DNA from: Prorocentrum cordatum | Lineage: Eukaryota; Sar; Dinophyceae; Prorocentrales; Prorocentraceae | Direction of reading: 5' to 3' | NCBI GenBank assembly: GCA_963575745.1 | Contig: CAUYUJ010015286.1 | Coordinates: forward strand, 9,790-54,789 | DNA length: 45,000 bases | Shown here: positions 29,859 to 38,715 of the stretch, piece by piece | Numbering within the stretch: the stretch's first letter is position 1 | Layout of the letters: each line of letters starts with the position of its first letter | Notes under the pieces: generated by a model | Seen by the model: only the letters and a program-made list of their open reading frames with translations | Told to the model about the DNA's origin: nothing | Database searches by the model: none | Made by a program: the position numbers and the translations under genes

Positions 29859-29934
29859 CCAGAAGTAAGGACCCTGAACAAAAAAAAAATAAATAAAAAT
29901 AATAAACAAAAAAACCAGAAGTAAGGACCCTGAA
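29859..29934 (+). mobile_element. A-rich insert flanked by a perfect 20-bp direct repeat
   Basis: CCAGAAGTAAGGACCCTGAA occurs at 29859-29878 and 29915-29934. Only 36 nt separate the copies, nearly all A with a few T and C. This is the footprint expected of a retroposed fragment so 5'-truncated that only its poly(A) tail remains between target-site duplications. Strand slippage is a less specific alternative. Confidence 0.6.
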
Positions 29935-30010
29935 GGGCAAGCACTGTTAGGAGAAATCTGTAAGAGCCCCTAGGTGCAAGCACTGCTTGGGGAGATAGCA
30001 ACAGTCTCAG

Positions 30011-30150
30011 GACAGCTGTCTGCCCAAGCATTTGCAGGGCTGCAGTCTTCACAGAAACGCTGATGCAGACGGACTACTCCGACAGCTGTCTGCCCAAGCA
30101 TTTGCAGGGTTGCAGTTTTCACAGACACACTGATGCAGACGGACTACTCC
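30011..30150 (+). repeat. 70-bp tandem duplication
   Basis: 30011-30080 and 30081-30150 both start GACAGCTGTCTGCCCAAGCA and differ at about five positions. A related duplication of about 40 bp (GCAAGCACTG, 29939 and 29977) lies just upstream. Confidence 0.9.
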
Positions 30151-30199
30151 GAGCACGCCCTGGACGGCGGGGCCCCGACTGCTATTTGGCCTGCATTTG

Positions 30200-30362
30200 T
30201 CGAGTAGGGGATCGACTACAGAAATCATTCGCCCCAACATGGATTTGTTCGTCGAATCCACGAGAAATTTGTTTTTTCCTGGTTCTACGGACCTTCTACC
30301 TGTGACTCGACGGGGAAATCGATTCTGGGGTGCATCAATTCTGTAGTCGATCCCCGACTCGA
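30200..30362. mobile_element. 163-bp MITE-like element with TCGAGT.GGGGATCG termini
   Basis: Left arm TCGAGTAGGGGATCGACTAC continuing to 30225 pairs with the right arm at 30337-30362, 24 of 26 positions. Weaker pairing continues inward. The interior is noncoding. No clear target duplication or second copy was seen. Confidence 0.65.
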
Positions 30363-30447
30363 GCTGGGCCTCGCTGGTGCGGGAGCTCGCGCAGCTTCGC
30401 CTCGTCGGCACGGGCGTCACGCACGACGCGAGCCGAGTCCGCAACCC

Positions 30448-30924
30448 ATGCCCCGCTTGGGGGGGTTCCGTTTCACGCCGGGAGGTCTCACCCCTCACCC
30501 CTCTTGGGACCCTCCGAGCCAGGGACTCCTCGCGGCCCGGATCCGATCCGTGACCTTGCGCCGTGCAGGTCTTCCCTGCGGCGACGCGCGTGCCTTCGCT
30601 TGCGTGCCCGCGCGCGCCCGCGTCGTCGCGGCGCGCGCGTTCGGGCACGATGGCTTTTCGCTTTCCAAGAAGCAGAAGCAGATCCTCATACTGCTTGCTG
30701 AGACCTGGCAGCCTGAGGACTGCGAGGCGCGATCCCGGGCATGGATGCGCGATCCCGTGGCTGCGCTTCGCGGCGGGGCATCTGCGCAGGGCCGCCCCCG
30801 CGTCCGCAGGGTCGCGGCAGCGAGGGGTCTGGATCGCGAGGCCGTGGATCTGTGGAGACGCCTCCCGTGGATGGGCAGAACAGTTCAACCCCTGATTCGG
30901 TGGCGGCCAAGAGGGGGGCGATGA
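30448..30924 (+). CDS. weak exon-like frame, unrecognised
   Basis: The plus frame contains FGHDGFSLSKKQKQILILLA followed by ETWQPEDCEARSRAW, which looks protein-like. The rest is Arg/Ala-rich, as GC-rich noncoding frames are. A different plus frame just upstream (about 30360-30460) has SWASLVRELAQLRLVGTG, so a spliced gene is possible. A 336-codon minus frame overlaps. No family is recognised. Confidence 0.2.
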   Translation: MPRLGGFRFTPGGLTPHPSWDPPSQGLLAARIRSVTLRRAGLPCGDARAFACVPARARVVAARAFGHDGFSLSKKQKQILILLAETWQPEDCEARSRAWMRDPVAALRGGASAQGRPRVRRVAAARGLDREAVDLWRRLPWMGRTVQPLIRWRPRGGR

Positions 30925-30934
30925 CCATGGTCGC

Positions 30935-31140
30935 AGGCCTAGAGGTTGACACCAACACCAAGATCGGCGGTCTGCCTCCACCGAGGGAAGACGATGCCGA
31001 TCTCGGTGGCGGTGGTAATATTCTGGCTTCCAAGGTGACCGAACTATTACCACCAACACCGAAATCGAGGATCATCATCCCCCTGTGGAGGCAGCCCCCT
31101 GTGTTGGTGTTGGTGCCAATTTCCAGGCCTCCAACATGGG
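30935..31140. repeat. foldback (hairpin) element
   Basis: The left arm (about 30935-31035: GGCCTAGAGGTTGACACCAA ... TCTGCCTCCAC ... GGTGGTAATATT) aligns with the reverse complement of the right arm (about 31040-31140) over roughly 100 bp with about one mismatch in four. Almost no loop remains. It directly precedes the CATGGC module, as at 16.6 kb, though the arm sequences of the two foldbacks differ. Confidence 0.7.
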
Positions 31141-31150
31141 GGGGTGGATT

Positions 31151-31256
31151 TCATGGCGTGGGCCATGATCTTTCCTCAGACTTCATGGCGCCTCTCCTGA
31201 TTTCATGGCGTCCTTGGCCCCCCTCTGGGCCGCGCACGTGCCGTTGGCCATGATTT
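31151..31256 (+). repeat. CATGGC module, copy 2
   Basis: This copy aligns with 16830-16937. The word TTCATGGCG occurs three times here (about 31150, 31184, 31202). Confidence 0.7.
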
Positions 31257-31728
31257 GCGCCCCCCCCCTCCCCCTTTTTGACGCCCCCTTCTCGGCCGAC
31301 CCCGATTGACACCGCCCCCCCCCTTCCCCCAGATGCAAAGCTGGTCCCAGGCATTCGGCAGCACGGGCGTGAGAGGACAAAAATCGGTGGAACGCCCACG
31401 GCCTCGGCGAGCCTCGTTCCAGCCATGAATCCGGGGGGGACGGGGGGGGGACGAACACGGGGTCGAACACGAAGGGGTTCCACCTTTGTCCCCTTTCCGT
31501 CCCTGGCGGCTTCGCCGTCCTAAGTTTTGCTTCGGGCTCAGGCAGTGCACCGTCTTGCCCCCTTACGCGGAAGTAGCCGACGGTTATGCAAGGGGGCGGC
31601 GGCGTCGGAGTCGTTGGCCCGTCTGGGTGTCCCCAATTTCCGTCGCGCGCTCGCAGGGCGTGGCGGGCGCGGTATTTCCGCGACCCCCCGATGGCGGTCG
31701 CAGGGGGTAATCCCCCCATGGGGAACCT
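31257..31728. other. GC-rich unique stretch with C and G runs, no gene recognised
   Basis: All six frames are largely open because of GC content. No motif is seen. Confidence 0.4.
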
Positions 31729-31862
31729 AAGGACCCGAGTGAGGACTGCTGTGCAACATGTGAGGACAGTGAATCAGTGTGGGGGGGTCTTCTTTTCTCA
31801 CAGTCCTCACGGTCCTCACATTTTCTACGGCAGTCCTCACTCTGGTCCTCACGGTCCTCACG
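31729..31862. repeat. foldback built of GTCCTCACG units
   Basis: The left arm (31729-31772) matches the reverse complement of about 31807-31854 over some 45 bp (TCAC.GTCCTCACAT...GCAGTCCTCACTC). The loop is about 34 nt. The right side carries extra TCCTCACGG copies. Confidence 0.75.
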
Positions 31863-32030
31863 GCCCTGGCGGGTGTTCGGATTTTGCAGGCCAGACCCCT
31901 ATCTCTTGATAGCCCCATGGCCACCACGATAGAGCAGCCGTGGCACTTAGGCACCGCAAGGAAGAGACACAAGGGACTTCCCCCACGCGACAAAAGGCCG
32001 ACTCCAGAGACCCTGGAGACGCCAGAATTT

Positions 32031-32253
32031 CCGGTAGCATATTCTGAGAGCCTTGTGTACCCTCGCAATTCTGCCTTGAGTGTCGATTAGCGTCGATTAG
32101 CGTCTGGGAGTCGATGAGATAGCGCCGAGTTAGCGTCGTCTAGCGCCACTTAGCGTCGATTTAGCGCCGATGAGCGTCGATTTAGCGTCGACCAGCGTCG
32201 ATTCGTAAGAGCCGACAAGATGGTATGGGAGGTTCCCATGAGTTGCCACCGAA
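32031..32253. mobile_element. 223-bp TIR element with internal GTCGA minisatellite, copy 2
   Basis: Left end TCCGGTAGCATATTCTGAGA and the reverse complement of the right end, TTCGGTGGCAACTCATGGGA (32234-32253), match the ends of the 16034-16191 element. The shared interior includes CCTC.CAATTC.G.CTT and a longer AGCGTCGATT(T/A) array. Flanks AGAATT (32025-32030) and CGAATT (32254-32259) are a 6-bp duplication with one change. Relative to copy 1 it is inverted. Confidence 0.85.
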
Positions 32254-32259
32254 CGAATT

Positions 32260-32429
32260 AACGGTATCTGTTGGGGTGTCTGCTCGTAGTTCCGCGGGCT
32301 TCGGACCAGCACGACTTTCCACGGGTCCCGGTGAGCCGGGTCATTTGCCCAGAGGGTTGGCGGGGAAGGGGCGGGGCAGGCAGCACCCGGCAGCAGCCCC
32401 GGCAGCAGCGGGAGCACGAGCAGCTGGAG
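32260..32429. other. unique stretch with GCAGCA/GAGCA words
   Basis: No gene is recognised. A short degenerate CAGCAGC stretch lies at about 32390-32420. Confidence 0.4.
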
Positions 32430-32600
32430 CCGCAGCCATACAGTGGAGACCCATGCCAAGAAACACCTTGCTTGGGTTTCGATGGTTTTGCTTTGGAAAG
32501 CGTGACGTTCCCACCAAAAATCAATTGACGTCCTGGGGTCTCAGGGTTGTTTTTTTTGTGGACGCTTTCTTGTGGAAGGTTTCTTATTGTATACCCCGCT
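32430..32600 (-). repeat. dispersed repeat family E, copy 2
   Basis: The reverse complement matches 5255-5425 (AAGAAACCTTCCACAAGAA, ACCCTGA.ACCCCAGG.CGT, GGGAACGTCACGC, CAAAACCATCGAAACC). Confidence 0.7.
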
Positions 32601-33184
32601 GACAAGGTGTCGACATCTCCATCCTCGATGAGGCCACTCGGAAGGAGATGGAGTACCTCGCCGAGGCTGCGCCAGCGGCCAGGCATGAGAGGTAGCCATT
32701 GGGCAGATTTTGTCTTGGTCAGCGGGTGAGGGGAGGTCTCTTCGCCTGGGTGTCAACGCGCGGCTCTCGCTGCCTTCTGTCTTTTCTCCTCTTTGCATTC
32801 TGCCTGTTGTTGTTCACATTGTTTTCTGACTATTTGTGTCCAACGTTCCTGTTCTCCCTTCGTTCACTATCGTTTCGCTCGTTCGCTCGCATTTAGTTCC
32901 ATCTGTCGCTGACGTTCGCTCGCCGTTTCCTGTCTTTTCCTCCTCGCCGCTTCAGTCAGCCTGGTTGCCCGTCAGCCCCTTTCCACCTCCGTTTTTTTTC
33001 ACACGCAGGATACCACAGAAGAATTTGGTGTCCTGTCTGCGCTTCCGCTTGCATGGCCGTCGGGCTGGTCTCCCCCTTGCGTTTTTCCATTCGGATCGTC
33101 TTCGGTCGTTCGTTTTCGGCTGTCCCGAGGGGCGCTCTCGCCTCGGCGTCTGTCACGCTGCTGCACTCCAGCCACGCTTCCCCT
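32601..33184. other. unique, T/C-rich stretch with TTCGCTCG words
   Basis: TTCGCTCGTTCGCTCG (about 32873-32890) and TTTTC-rich sequence. No gene is recognised. Confidence 0.4.
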
Positions 33185-33284
33185 TCAGTCGGGCCTGTCC
33201 CTCTACAGGAGGAGTATTCAATTACACTGGAGAAAACCCTAATCAGTGGATGATTTGAAAATTACTACTCTGGATCTTGAGATC

Positions 33285-33540
33285 GACTGTGAGATCGATC
33301 ATGAGATCGATGGGGTGGAATCGACAGTCAGGAAGATTATAAGGTCGATCGTGAGACCGAGAGCGAAATCGATTCAATGAGATCGATAGTGAGATCGATC
33401 GCGAGATCGCTCATGCGATCTCTAGTGAGATCGCTTGTGAGATCGATAGTGAGATCGATTGCGAGATCGATGGTGAGATCGATAGAGAAGTGGGTAATGA
33501 GATCGATGGTGAGACCGATCGATAAGAAGATCGACCAGGA
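33285..33540 (-). repeat. 12-bp (GTGAGATCGATA)n minisatellite
   Basis: Units of the type GTGAGATCGATA/GCGAGATCGATT repeat in about 12-bp steps. The reverse-complement family (TATCGATCTCAC) occurs at 40010-40275. Confidence 0.9.
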
Positions 33541-33635
33541 ACCCGGGAACCCGTGAAACTCGCCGCCCTCCGAAATCGGCCCGGAACCCGGAACCGGGAA
33601 CCCAGGAACCCGGAACCGGGAACCCGGGAACCCAG
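33541..33635. repeat. (CCCGGGAA)-type short tandem repeat
   Basis: Words AACCCGGGAACC and ACCCGGAACCGGG recur at 33540-33560 and 33582-33635. Confidence 0.8.
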
Positions 33636-34212
33636 TGTGCGACCAAAATCGGCGGGACACTTTCGCCAAATCCTTCAACTTCTGCGAGGACCCCTTCAGT
33701 ACAAGCATTGATTGGGGAAAATGATAAAAAATCGCCCGACGAAGGACCCAACCATATGCAGGTGTGAGTACCGCAGTTGTGATTCACTTTTTCGGTGGTG
33801 ATCCCTATGAGGCAACGAACCGTGCTAGGGGTGTGCCGACATGAGTAGCGTGGTACACAACGCGAACGAAAACGATTGATTTGAGTACGTAGGGAGACTG
33901 AGCGCAGGTGAATCTGAGCGCGAATGCGTCTGACTGTGAATGAACCTGCGTGCGAGCGAGTCTACATGCATGAATGCGAGTATGACAAAGCATGGTATAA
34001 TTGTATATGAATGTCACTAGTTTGAGAATTACTGCCTCTGCGTACTCGTGACGCTGGGCGTGGCCGCCGCAAGGAACTCCCCCGGGACTCCCCGACGGCA
34101 TCGCCCGCGCGCCGTGACGCCAATATCGGCGCGCCCCCCCGCGAGGATCGCGCCCGCTACCTCCCCTTCTTTTACTCCCTCTTTGCCCGCGCACTCAAAA
34201 GTCCAAGGCTGC
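33636..34212. other. unique stretch, nothing recognised
   Basis: Lower-GC sequence to about 34020, then GC-rich. GAATG/GTGAATG words recur at 33905-33990. No gene is seen. Confidence 0.4.
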
Positions 34213-34497
34213 GGGCGCAGCACAGCGCGGAGTCCCCGCGACGCGCGCATGTCGCCCCAGAGACGCGCGCAGGTCGCCCCGGAGGGGTCCCAGCGACGCG
34301 CGCGGGTCGTCCGCTGCGCGGAGCAAAGAGAGCTAGCTGGTTGGCTGATAGCGGGCAAGGCTCTTGCCGCTGGGTAGAGCGACGACGGGCGAGCGAGGCG
34401 CTGGGCAAGAACGCAGCGCGGAGTTCCCGCGACGCGCGCTGGTCGCCCCGGAGGGGTCCCCCTGACGCGCGCGGGTCGTCCGCTGCGCGGGGCAAAA
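34213..34497 (+). repeat. tandem duplication of about 190 bp
   Basis: CAGCGCGGAGT.CCCGCGACGC ... GCGCGGGTCGTCCGCTGCGC starts at 34223 and again at 34414. It leads into the 89-bp satellite. Confidence 0.85.
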
Positions 34498-35630
34498 AAC
34501 GTGTGAGGGGTGTGCCGAAACGAGTGACGGGGGCGCATGCGGACTGTGCCACTTGGACCTTCGGCGGAGCTCTTATGGGGCCACGATAGCGTGTGAGGGG
34601 TGGGCCGAAATGAGTGGTGGGGACGCATGCGGACTGTGCCACGGGGACCTTCGGCGGAGCTCCCATGGGGCCACGAAGCGTGTGAGGGGTGTGCCGAAAT
34701 GAGTGGCGGGGGCGCATGCGGACTGTGCCACTGGGACCTTCGGCGGAGCTCCTATGGGGCCACGAAACGTGTGAGGGGTTGCCCGACATGAGTGGCGGGG
34801 ACGCATGCGGACTGTGCCACGGGGACCTTCGGCGGAGCTCCTATGGGGCCACGAAGCGTGTGAGGGGAGTGCCGAAATGAATGGCGGGGGCGCATGCGGA
34901 CTGTGCCACTGGGGCCTTCGGCGGAGCTCGGGGCCACGAAGCGTGTGAGGGGTGTGCCGACATGAGTGGCGGGGACGCATGCGGACTGTGCCACGGGGAC
35001 TTTCGGCGGAGCTCCTATGGGGCCACGAAGCGTGTGAGGGGTGAGCGGACATGAGTGGCGGGGACGCATGCGGACTGTGCCACTGGGGCCTTCGGCGGAG
35101 CTCCCATGGGGCCGCGAGGAGTGTGAGGGGTGGGCCGACATGAATGGCGGGGACGCATGCGGACTGTGCCACTCGGACCGTCGGCAGAGCTCCTATGGGG
35201 CCACGAAGCGTGTGAGCGAAATGAGTGGCGGGGACGCATGCGGACTGTGCCACTGGGGCCTTCGGCGGAGCTCCCATGGGGCCACGAAGCGTGTGAGGGG
35301 TGGGCCGAAATGAGTGGCGGGGACGCATGCGGACTGTGCCACAAGGACCTTCGGCGGAGCTCCTATGGGGCCACGAAGCGTGTGAGGGGTGTGCCGAAAT
35401 GAGTGGCGGGGACGCATGCGGACTGAGCCACTGGGACCTTCGGCGGGGCCCCTTCTGGGGCCACGAAACGCTGTTATGGGTGGGGGAGACGCATGCGGAC
35501 TGCGCCACGGGGACCTTCGGTGGCGCTCCCCGTGGGGCCACGAAGCGCTGTACGGAGGGGGGGTGAGACGCATGCCAACCGCGCCATTGGGACCTTCGGT
35601 GGAGCTCCCTTTGGGGCAACGAAGCGTGCG
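34498..35630 (+). repeat. 89-bp satellite, about 13 units
   Basis: GTGTGAGGGG or its variant starts at 34501, 34591, 34680, 34769, 34858, 34943, 35032, 35121, 35210, 35291 and 35380, mostly 89 bp apart. Two units are shortened to 81 and 85 bp, and two diverged units run to about 35630. Each carries GCATGCGGACTGTGCCAC and CCTTCGGCGGAGCTCC. Frames of up to 348 codons change phase at each unit and are not genes. Confidence 0.97.
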
Positions 35631-35725
35631 ATGATGTTGATGATGCTGATGTTGATGATCATGATGACGACGATGCTGACGATGATGATGTTGATGATGG
35701 TGCTGCTGATGATGATGATGATAAG
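35631..35725. repeat. degenerate (GAT)n microsatellite
   Basis: GATGATGTTGATGATGCTGA-type sequence with ACGACG interruptions. Confidence 0.95.
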
Positions 35726-35903
35726 AGGAGGGGAGGAGGGAGGAGAAAAAAGGAGGAACGTGGGGCGACGTCTCTTCAAAACGAGGACCCAAAACCACAG
35801 GATGGTTGGGAAATAGTCTGGGGACGTGTTCCAACTTTGGGGTACCTCTTCATTTCCCCCATTTTTCGCCCAAAATCTGCCAGTAGGGGGGCACGCCCGA
35901 CCT

Positions 35904-36169
35904 AAACTTACCCAGCGCGATCAAATACTCTGCGCTTTCTCTCGTGGTATGCCGCCGCCCCTCCCGCTGCCCGTGCCTCGCCGCGCCTGCGGGGGTTCGG
36001 CCTGCTCGGAGGCCCGCTGCGGCCGTCGTCTTCTTCGTCGTCGTCGTCGTCGTCGTCGTCCTCGTCAGTGTCGTCGTCGTCGTCGGTCGTCGTCGTCGTC
36101 GTCGTCCTCATCGTTGTCGTCGTCGTCGTCGGTTGTCGTCGTCGTCGTCGTCCTCGGTTGTCGTCGTCG

Positions 36170-36213
<44 letters not shown>

Positions 36214-36220
36214 AGTCGTC

Positions 36221-36255
<35 letters not shown>

Positions 36256-36410
36256 AGTCGTTGTCGTCGGCGGCCGCTTCGTCGTCGCTTGTCGTCGCCC
36301 TTGTCGTGGTCGTCGTCGTCGTCGTCGACCGTTTCGTCGTCGTCCCTGTCGTCGTCGTCGTCGTCGTCGTCCTCGTTGTCGTTATCGTCGTAGTCATCTT
36401 CCTCTTCCTT
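35904..36410. repeat. (GTC)n/(CGT)n microsatellite, about 370 bp
   Basis: CGTCGT units dominate 36026-36400 with TTGTCGTC, GTCCTCGT and GTTGTC variants. Frames are poly-Val, poly-Ser or poly-Arg on plus and poly-Asp or poly-Thr on minus. 35904-36025 is unique GC-rich sequence. Confidence 0.97.
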
Positions 36411-36479
36411 GTCGTCCTCCTTGCCTTCCTCTTCCTTACCTTCCTTCTTTCTTCTCCTCAATCCTTCTCCTGGTTCCTT

Positions 36480-36640
36480 GCTTCGTCACGCTGGAAATAT
36501 AAGTCGACGATCAAGTTCTGACTCGGCAGCTGGACTGTTGAACAGGAAAAGGTTGAGCTTAATGGGAAGTGATGGAGGTGAGGGGTAGACTGTCAGATAT
36601 GGCGCGCGCGTACCTAGCTTGCCTCCACTCTCCTCTACTT
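36480..36640 (+). repeat. dispersed repeat family D, copy 3 (right module)
   Basis: GAGCTTAATGGGAAGTGATG ... TGTCAGATATGGCGCGCGCG aligns with about 18910-18975 and more weakly with 3110-3160. As in the other copies, a pyrimidine-rich block follows. Confidence 0.65.
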
Positions 36641-36729
36641 CCCCCCTCCACCTCTCCTCTCCTCGCCCCCTTCCTCTTCTTCCTTCTTTCTCATCCACTT
36701 TATTCTTATCATTGTCATTGTCGTGGTTA

Positions 36730-36779
36730 CCACCACTACCAGTTATCTTGATCCTTCTCCTGCTTTTTTTCCTCTCCAG
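36730..36779 (+). promoter_or_regulatory. candidate splice or trans-splice acceptor
   Basis: CTTCTCCTGCTTTTTTTCCTCTCCAG ends at 36779, a strong pyrimidine tract plus AG, 108 nt before the ATG at 36888. It is suggested by sequence only. Confidence 0.35.
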
Positions 36780-36887
36780 AAACCTCTTCTCTCTGCCGAC
36801 AACCGAAAACTCCGAACACTCCCGACAACCTCCCACAAGCCGTTGAATTTCATCCGAGAACCTTTTCCCCCTCCACAGTTACACAAT

Positions 36888-37145
36888 ATGAATACTATGG
36901 AAACAGGGGCCCTCCTCGAGCTCGACAGCGGTGACGAGTCCGCCGCCGCCGACGCAGCTGCGCTTCCCTTTGGAGTGGCGGGGACCGCTCGCGAGGATGC
37001 CGCGAGCGATTATACGACCCCGAGTGTGGAAGCAGGGGCCCTCCTCGGGCTCGACAGCGATGACGAGTCCGCCGCCGCCGACGCAGCTGCGCTTCCTTTG
37101 GGACTTGCGGGGGCCGCTCGCGAGGATGCCGCGAGGGAGCAGTGA
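36888..37145 (+). CDS. small acidic/Ala-rich protein with an in-frame 43-residue duplication, unrecognised
   Basis: From the ATG at 36888 (a second ATG at 36897 has the better context) 85 codons run to a TGA at 37143. Residues 5-47 and 48-85 are tandem copies with a 129-bp period, each GALL(E/G)LDS(G/D)DESAAA, then DAAALP.G.AG.AREDAA. Length is a multiple of three, so the duplication keeps frame. Changes between copies are few and mostly alter the residue. Downstream, another frame in the same phase (37197-37505) contains FLLKFASEEAAYRVGDGVVN and could be a later exon. No family is recognised. Confidence 0.4.
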   Translation: MNTMETGALLELDSGDESAAADAAALPFGVAGTAREDAASDYTTPSVEAGALLGLDSDDESAAADAAALPLGLAGAAREDAAREQ

Positions 37146-37675
37146 AGAGACTGCGCTCGCGCGACTGGGCTCGCGTGGCCTCTGCGGGCCACTTCCGTGC
37201 ACCAGGTGGCAGCCAGGCACACGGCGGCGGAAACGCCGTGGGACGCGGCGGAAGCACCAGGCCGGCCTTGCCCTCAGCGGAGGAAAGTGGTACCGATGCC
37301 GCTACGCCTCCCTGGTTTTCGCCTTTTGAAGCCTCTCTTTGCCACTGCTGGATTCGCCTCGCAATCCTGGCAATCCTGGTCAGATCACGAACCTTACATC
37401 TATACCTATACCCGTTTTCTCTTGAAATTTGCGTCAGAGGAGGCCGCGTATCGCGTGGGCGACGGCGTTGTGAACGAGTGCGCGTCGCAAGCCTTTTTGA
37501 GTTGATTTTTTTCTTCTGGACGTAGATGGCCGCACCTTGGGAGAGATTTGAAGAGTGGCGGTATCGGTACTGTTTGGCTTCCCCATGCCCACTCCTCTTC
37601 CCGACGATCCCGCCGGGAGAGACCAGGACCGCTCGCTCCCATCCTTCTTGGGGCGCATCGTAACACAGGGGGTGC
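37146..37675. other. unique stretch, possible later exon of the preceding gene
   Basis: The plus frame 37197-37505 (DHEPYIYTYTRFLLKFASEE) is the most coding-like piece. Another plus phase has PSAEESGTDAATPPWFSPFE. No splice signals could be fixed. Confidence 0.3.
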
Positions 37676-37679
37676 GCCC

Positions 37680-37755
37680 CTCCTCCTCCTCCTCCTCCTC
37701 CTCCTCCTCCTCCTCCTCCTCCTTCTCCTCCTCCTCCTCCTCCTCCTCCTCCCCC
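37680..37755. repeat. (CTC)n microsatellite
   Basis: Near-perfect CTC array with one TTC. Confidence 0.97.
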
Positions 37756-38169
37756 CGTCCCCTGGCGGATCAAGTGTCTGGGCCCATCGTGAACGTTTTG
37801 CCTGTGCTTCTTCTGCGCCAGTGCCGCCTTCGGCTGTTTGTATTTTCTGTTACGCCAGTGCCGCCTTCGACGCCTGGTGCTTCGCGGATCTCATGATAGT
37901 CAGATCGTGCGCCCACATATAGGCGTATTCACTCGTCCATCGCGGCGAAGGACGTCGACAGCGAGATAACCACTCTCCTTTGCATCTGCCCCCCTTTCGC
38001 TAGGGTATGACACTTCACCATTCCCCCTGGAGCCCGTGCCACTGGTGTTCTTGCAGAGCGTGCGCGGTGGTGCCAGTGCGGTTGATGGTGTGGGTGATGG
38101 GTGATGCTGTGCGATGGGACTGCTGTCCAGAGTGCCGTGATGGTGCGATGACTCCTGCACGTTCCTGCT
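37756..38169. other. unique stretch, nothing recognised
   Basis: TTCTG.GCCAGTGCCGCCTTCG occurs twice (about 37809 and 37847). Frames are short. Confidence 0.4.
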
Positions 38170-38387
38170 CGTGCCTGGAGGTCCCGTCGGAGGCCCTCTG
38201 GGGCTTTTTCGGGAGTCTTTCCCCACGCGCCCGTGGGGCCCTCGAACAGGAGCTGCCGCAGATCGCGTTGGCTGCTCCTCACACGCGGCTCCTCGCAGCC
38301 GTTTTACCATTCCTTCTCGATGGGTCAACGCAACACCATCCGCCACCGTGCCTCTGGGCACGGAGTGTCCTCAGGTCCTTTGCCTAA
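38170..38387 (+). CDS. exon-like frame, unrecognised
   Basis: The plus frame reads EVPSEALWGFFGSLSPRARG, then ALEQELPQIALAAPHTRLLA and AVLPFLLDG. This is an amphipathic, non-repetitive stretch that stands out from the flanks. It ends at a stop at 38385. It may be an exon of an alpha-helical protein. Start and splice sites are not determined. Confidence 0.3.
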
Positions 38388-38632
38388 TCCCCTGAGCCTC
38401 AGTCCTCAATCCTGTAGAGTTGTTTCCAGGGCCTGGACCTGGAATTCTCAAATCCGCTGGGGCTTGTCGCGGTTTCCTTGGGTTCCTGGCATCTTGACGC
38501 ATGACCTTGTCGGGCCCAAGAGGGCCCTAAGACGGACCGACGCTCGCCCTCGGGCCGCCCTCCCGGGCGTCGGCAGCTGCTCTGTTCCGTCGGGACGGTG
38601 CGGGCGGACTGACGGACGAGGAGCTTGGGGAG
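38388..38632. other. unique stretch, nothing recognised
   Basis: No repeat copy or coding-like frame is seen. Confidence 0.4.
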
Positions 38633-38715
38633 CAGGAGGAGGAGGAGGAGGAGGAGGAGGAGGAGGAGGAGGAGGAGGAGGGGGAGGAGAAGGAGGAGGA
38701 GGAGGAGGAGGAGCG
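38633..38715. repeat. (GGA)n microsatellite
   Basis: Near-perfect AGG array with a GGGGAGAA interruption. It is followed at 38818-38960 by a CTCC/TCCC pyrimidine block. Confidence 0.97.

Larger units (their letters stand above)
33185..35903. mobile_element. possible 2.7-kb composite element with TTCAGTCGGGC termini
   Basis: The left end TTCAGTCGGGCCTGTCCCTC (33185-33204), continuing TACAGGAGGAGTA, matches over 30 bp the left end of the 7835-7962 element. The right end TAGGGGGGCACGCCCGACC (35884-35902) is the inverted partner. The interior holds a GATCGAT array, a CCCGGGAAC array, a 190-bp duplication and the 89-bp satellite, and no transposase. Flanking 11-mers agree at only about 7 positions, so one insertion is not proven. 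Two independent element ends are possible. Confidence 0.4.

Noticed and set aside
30049-31059. 336-codon minus frame
   Set aside because: It runs through the MITE-like inverted repeat and part of a foldback, so it is unlikely to be one gene.
34573-35619. 348-codon minus frame
   Set aside because: It crosses twelve 89-bp satellite units. The peptide repeats in three phases, as expected for a unit not divisible by three.
34498-35630. CRISPR-like regularly spaced repeats
   Set aside because: The whole 89-bp unit is conserved. There are no unique spacers, and the genome is eukaryotic.
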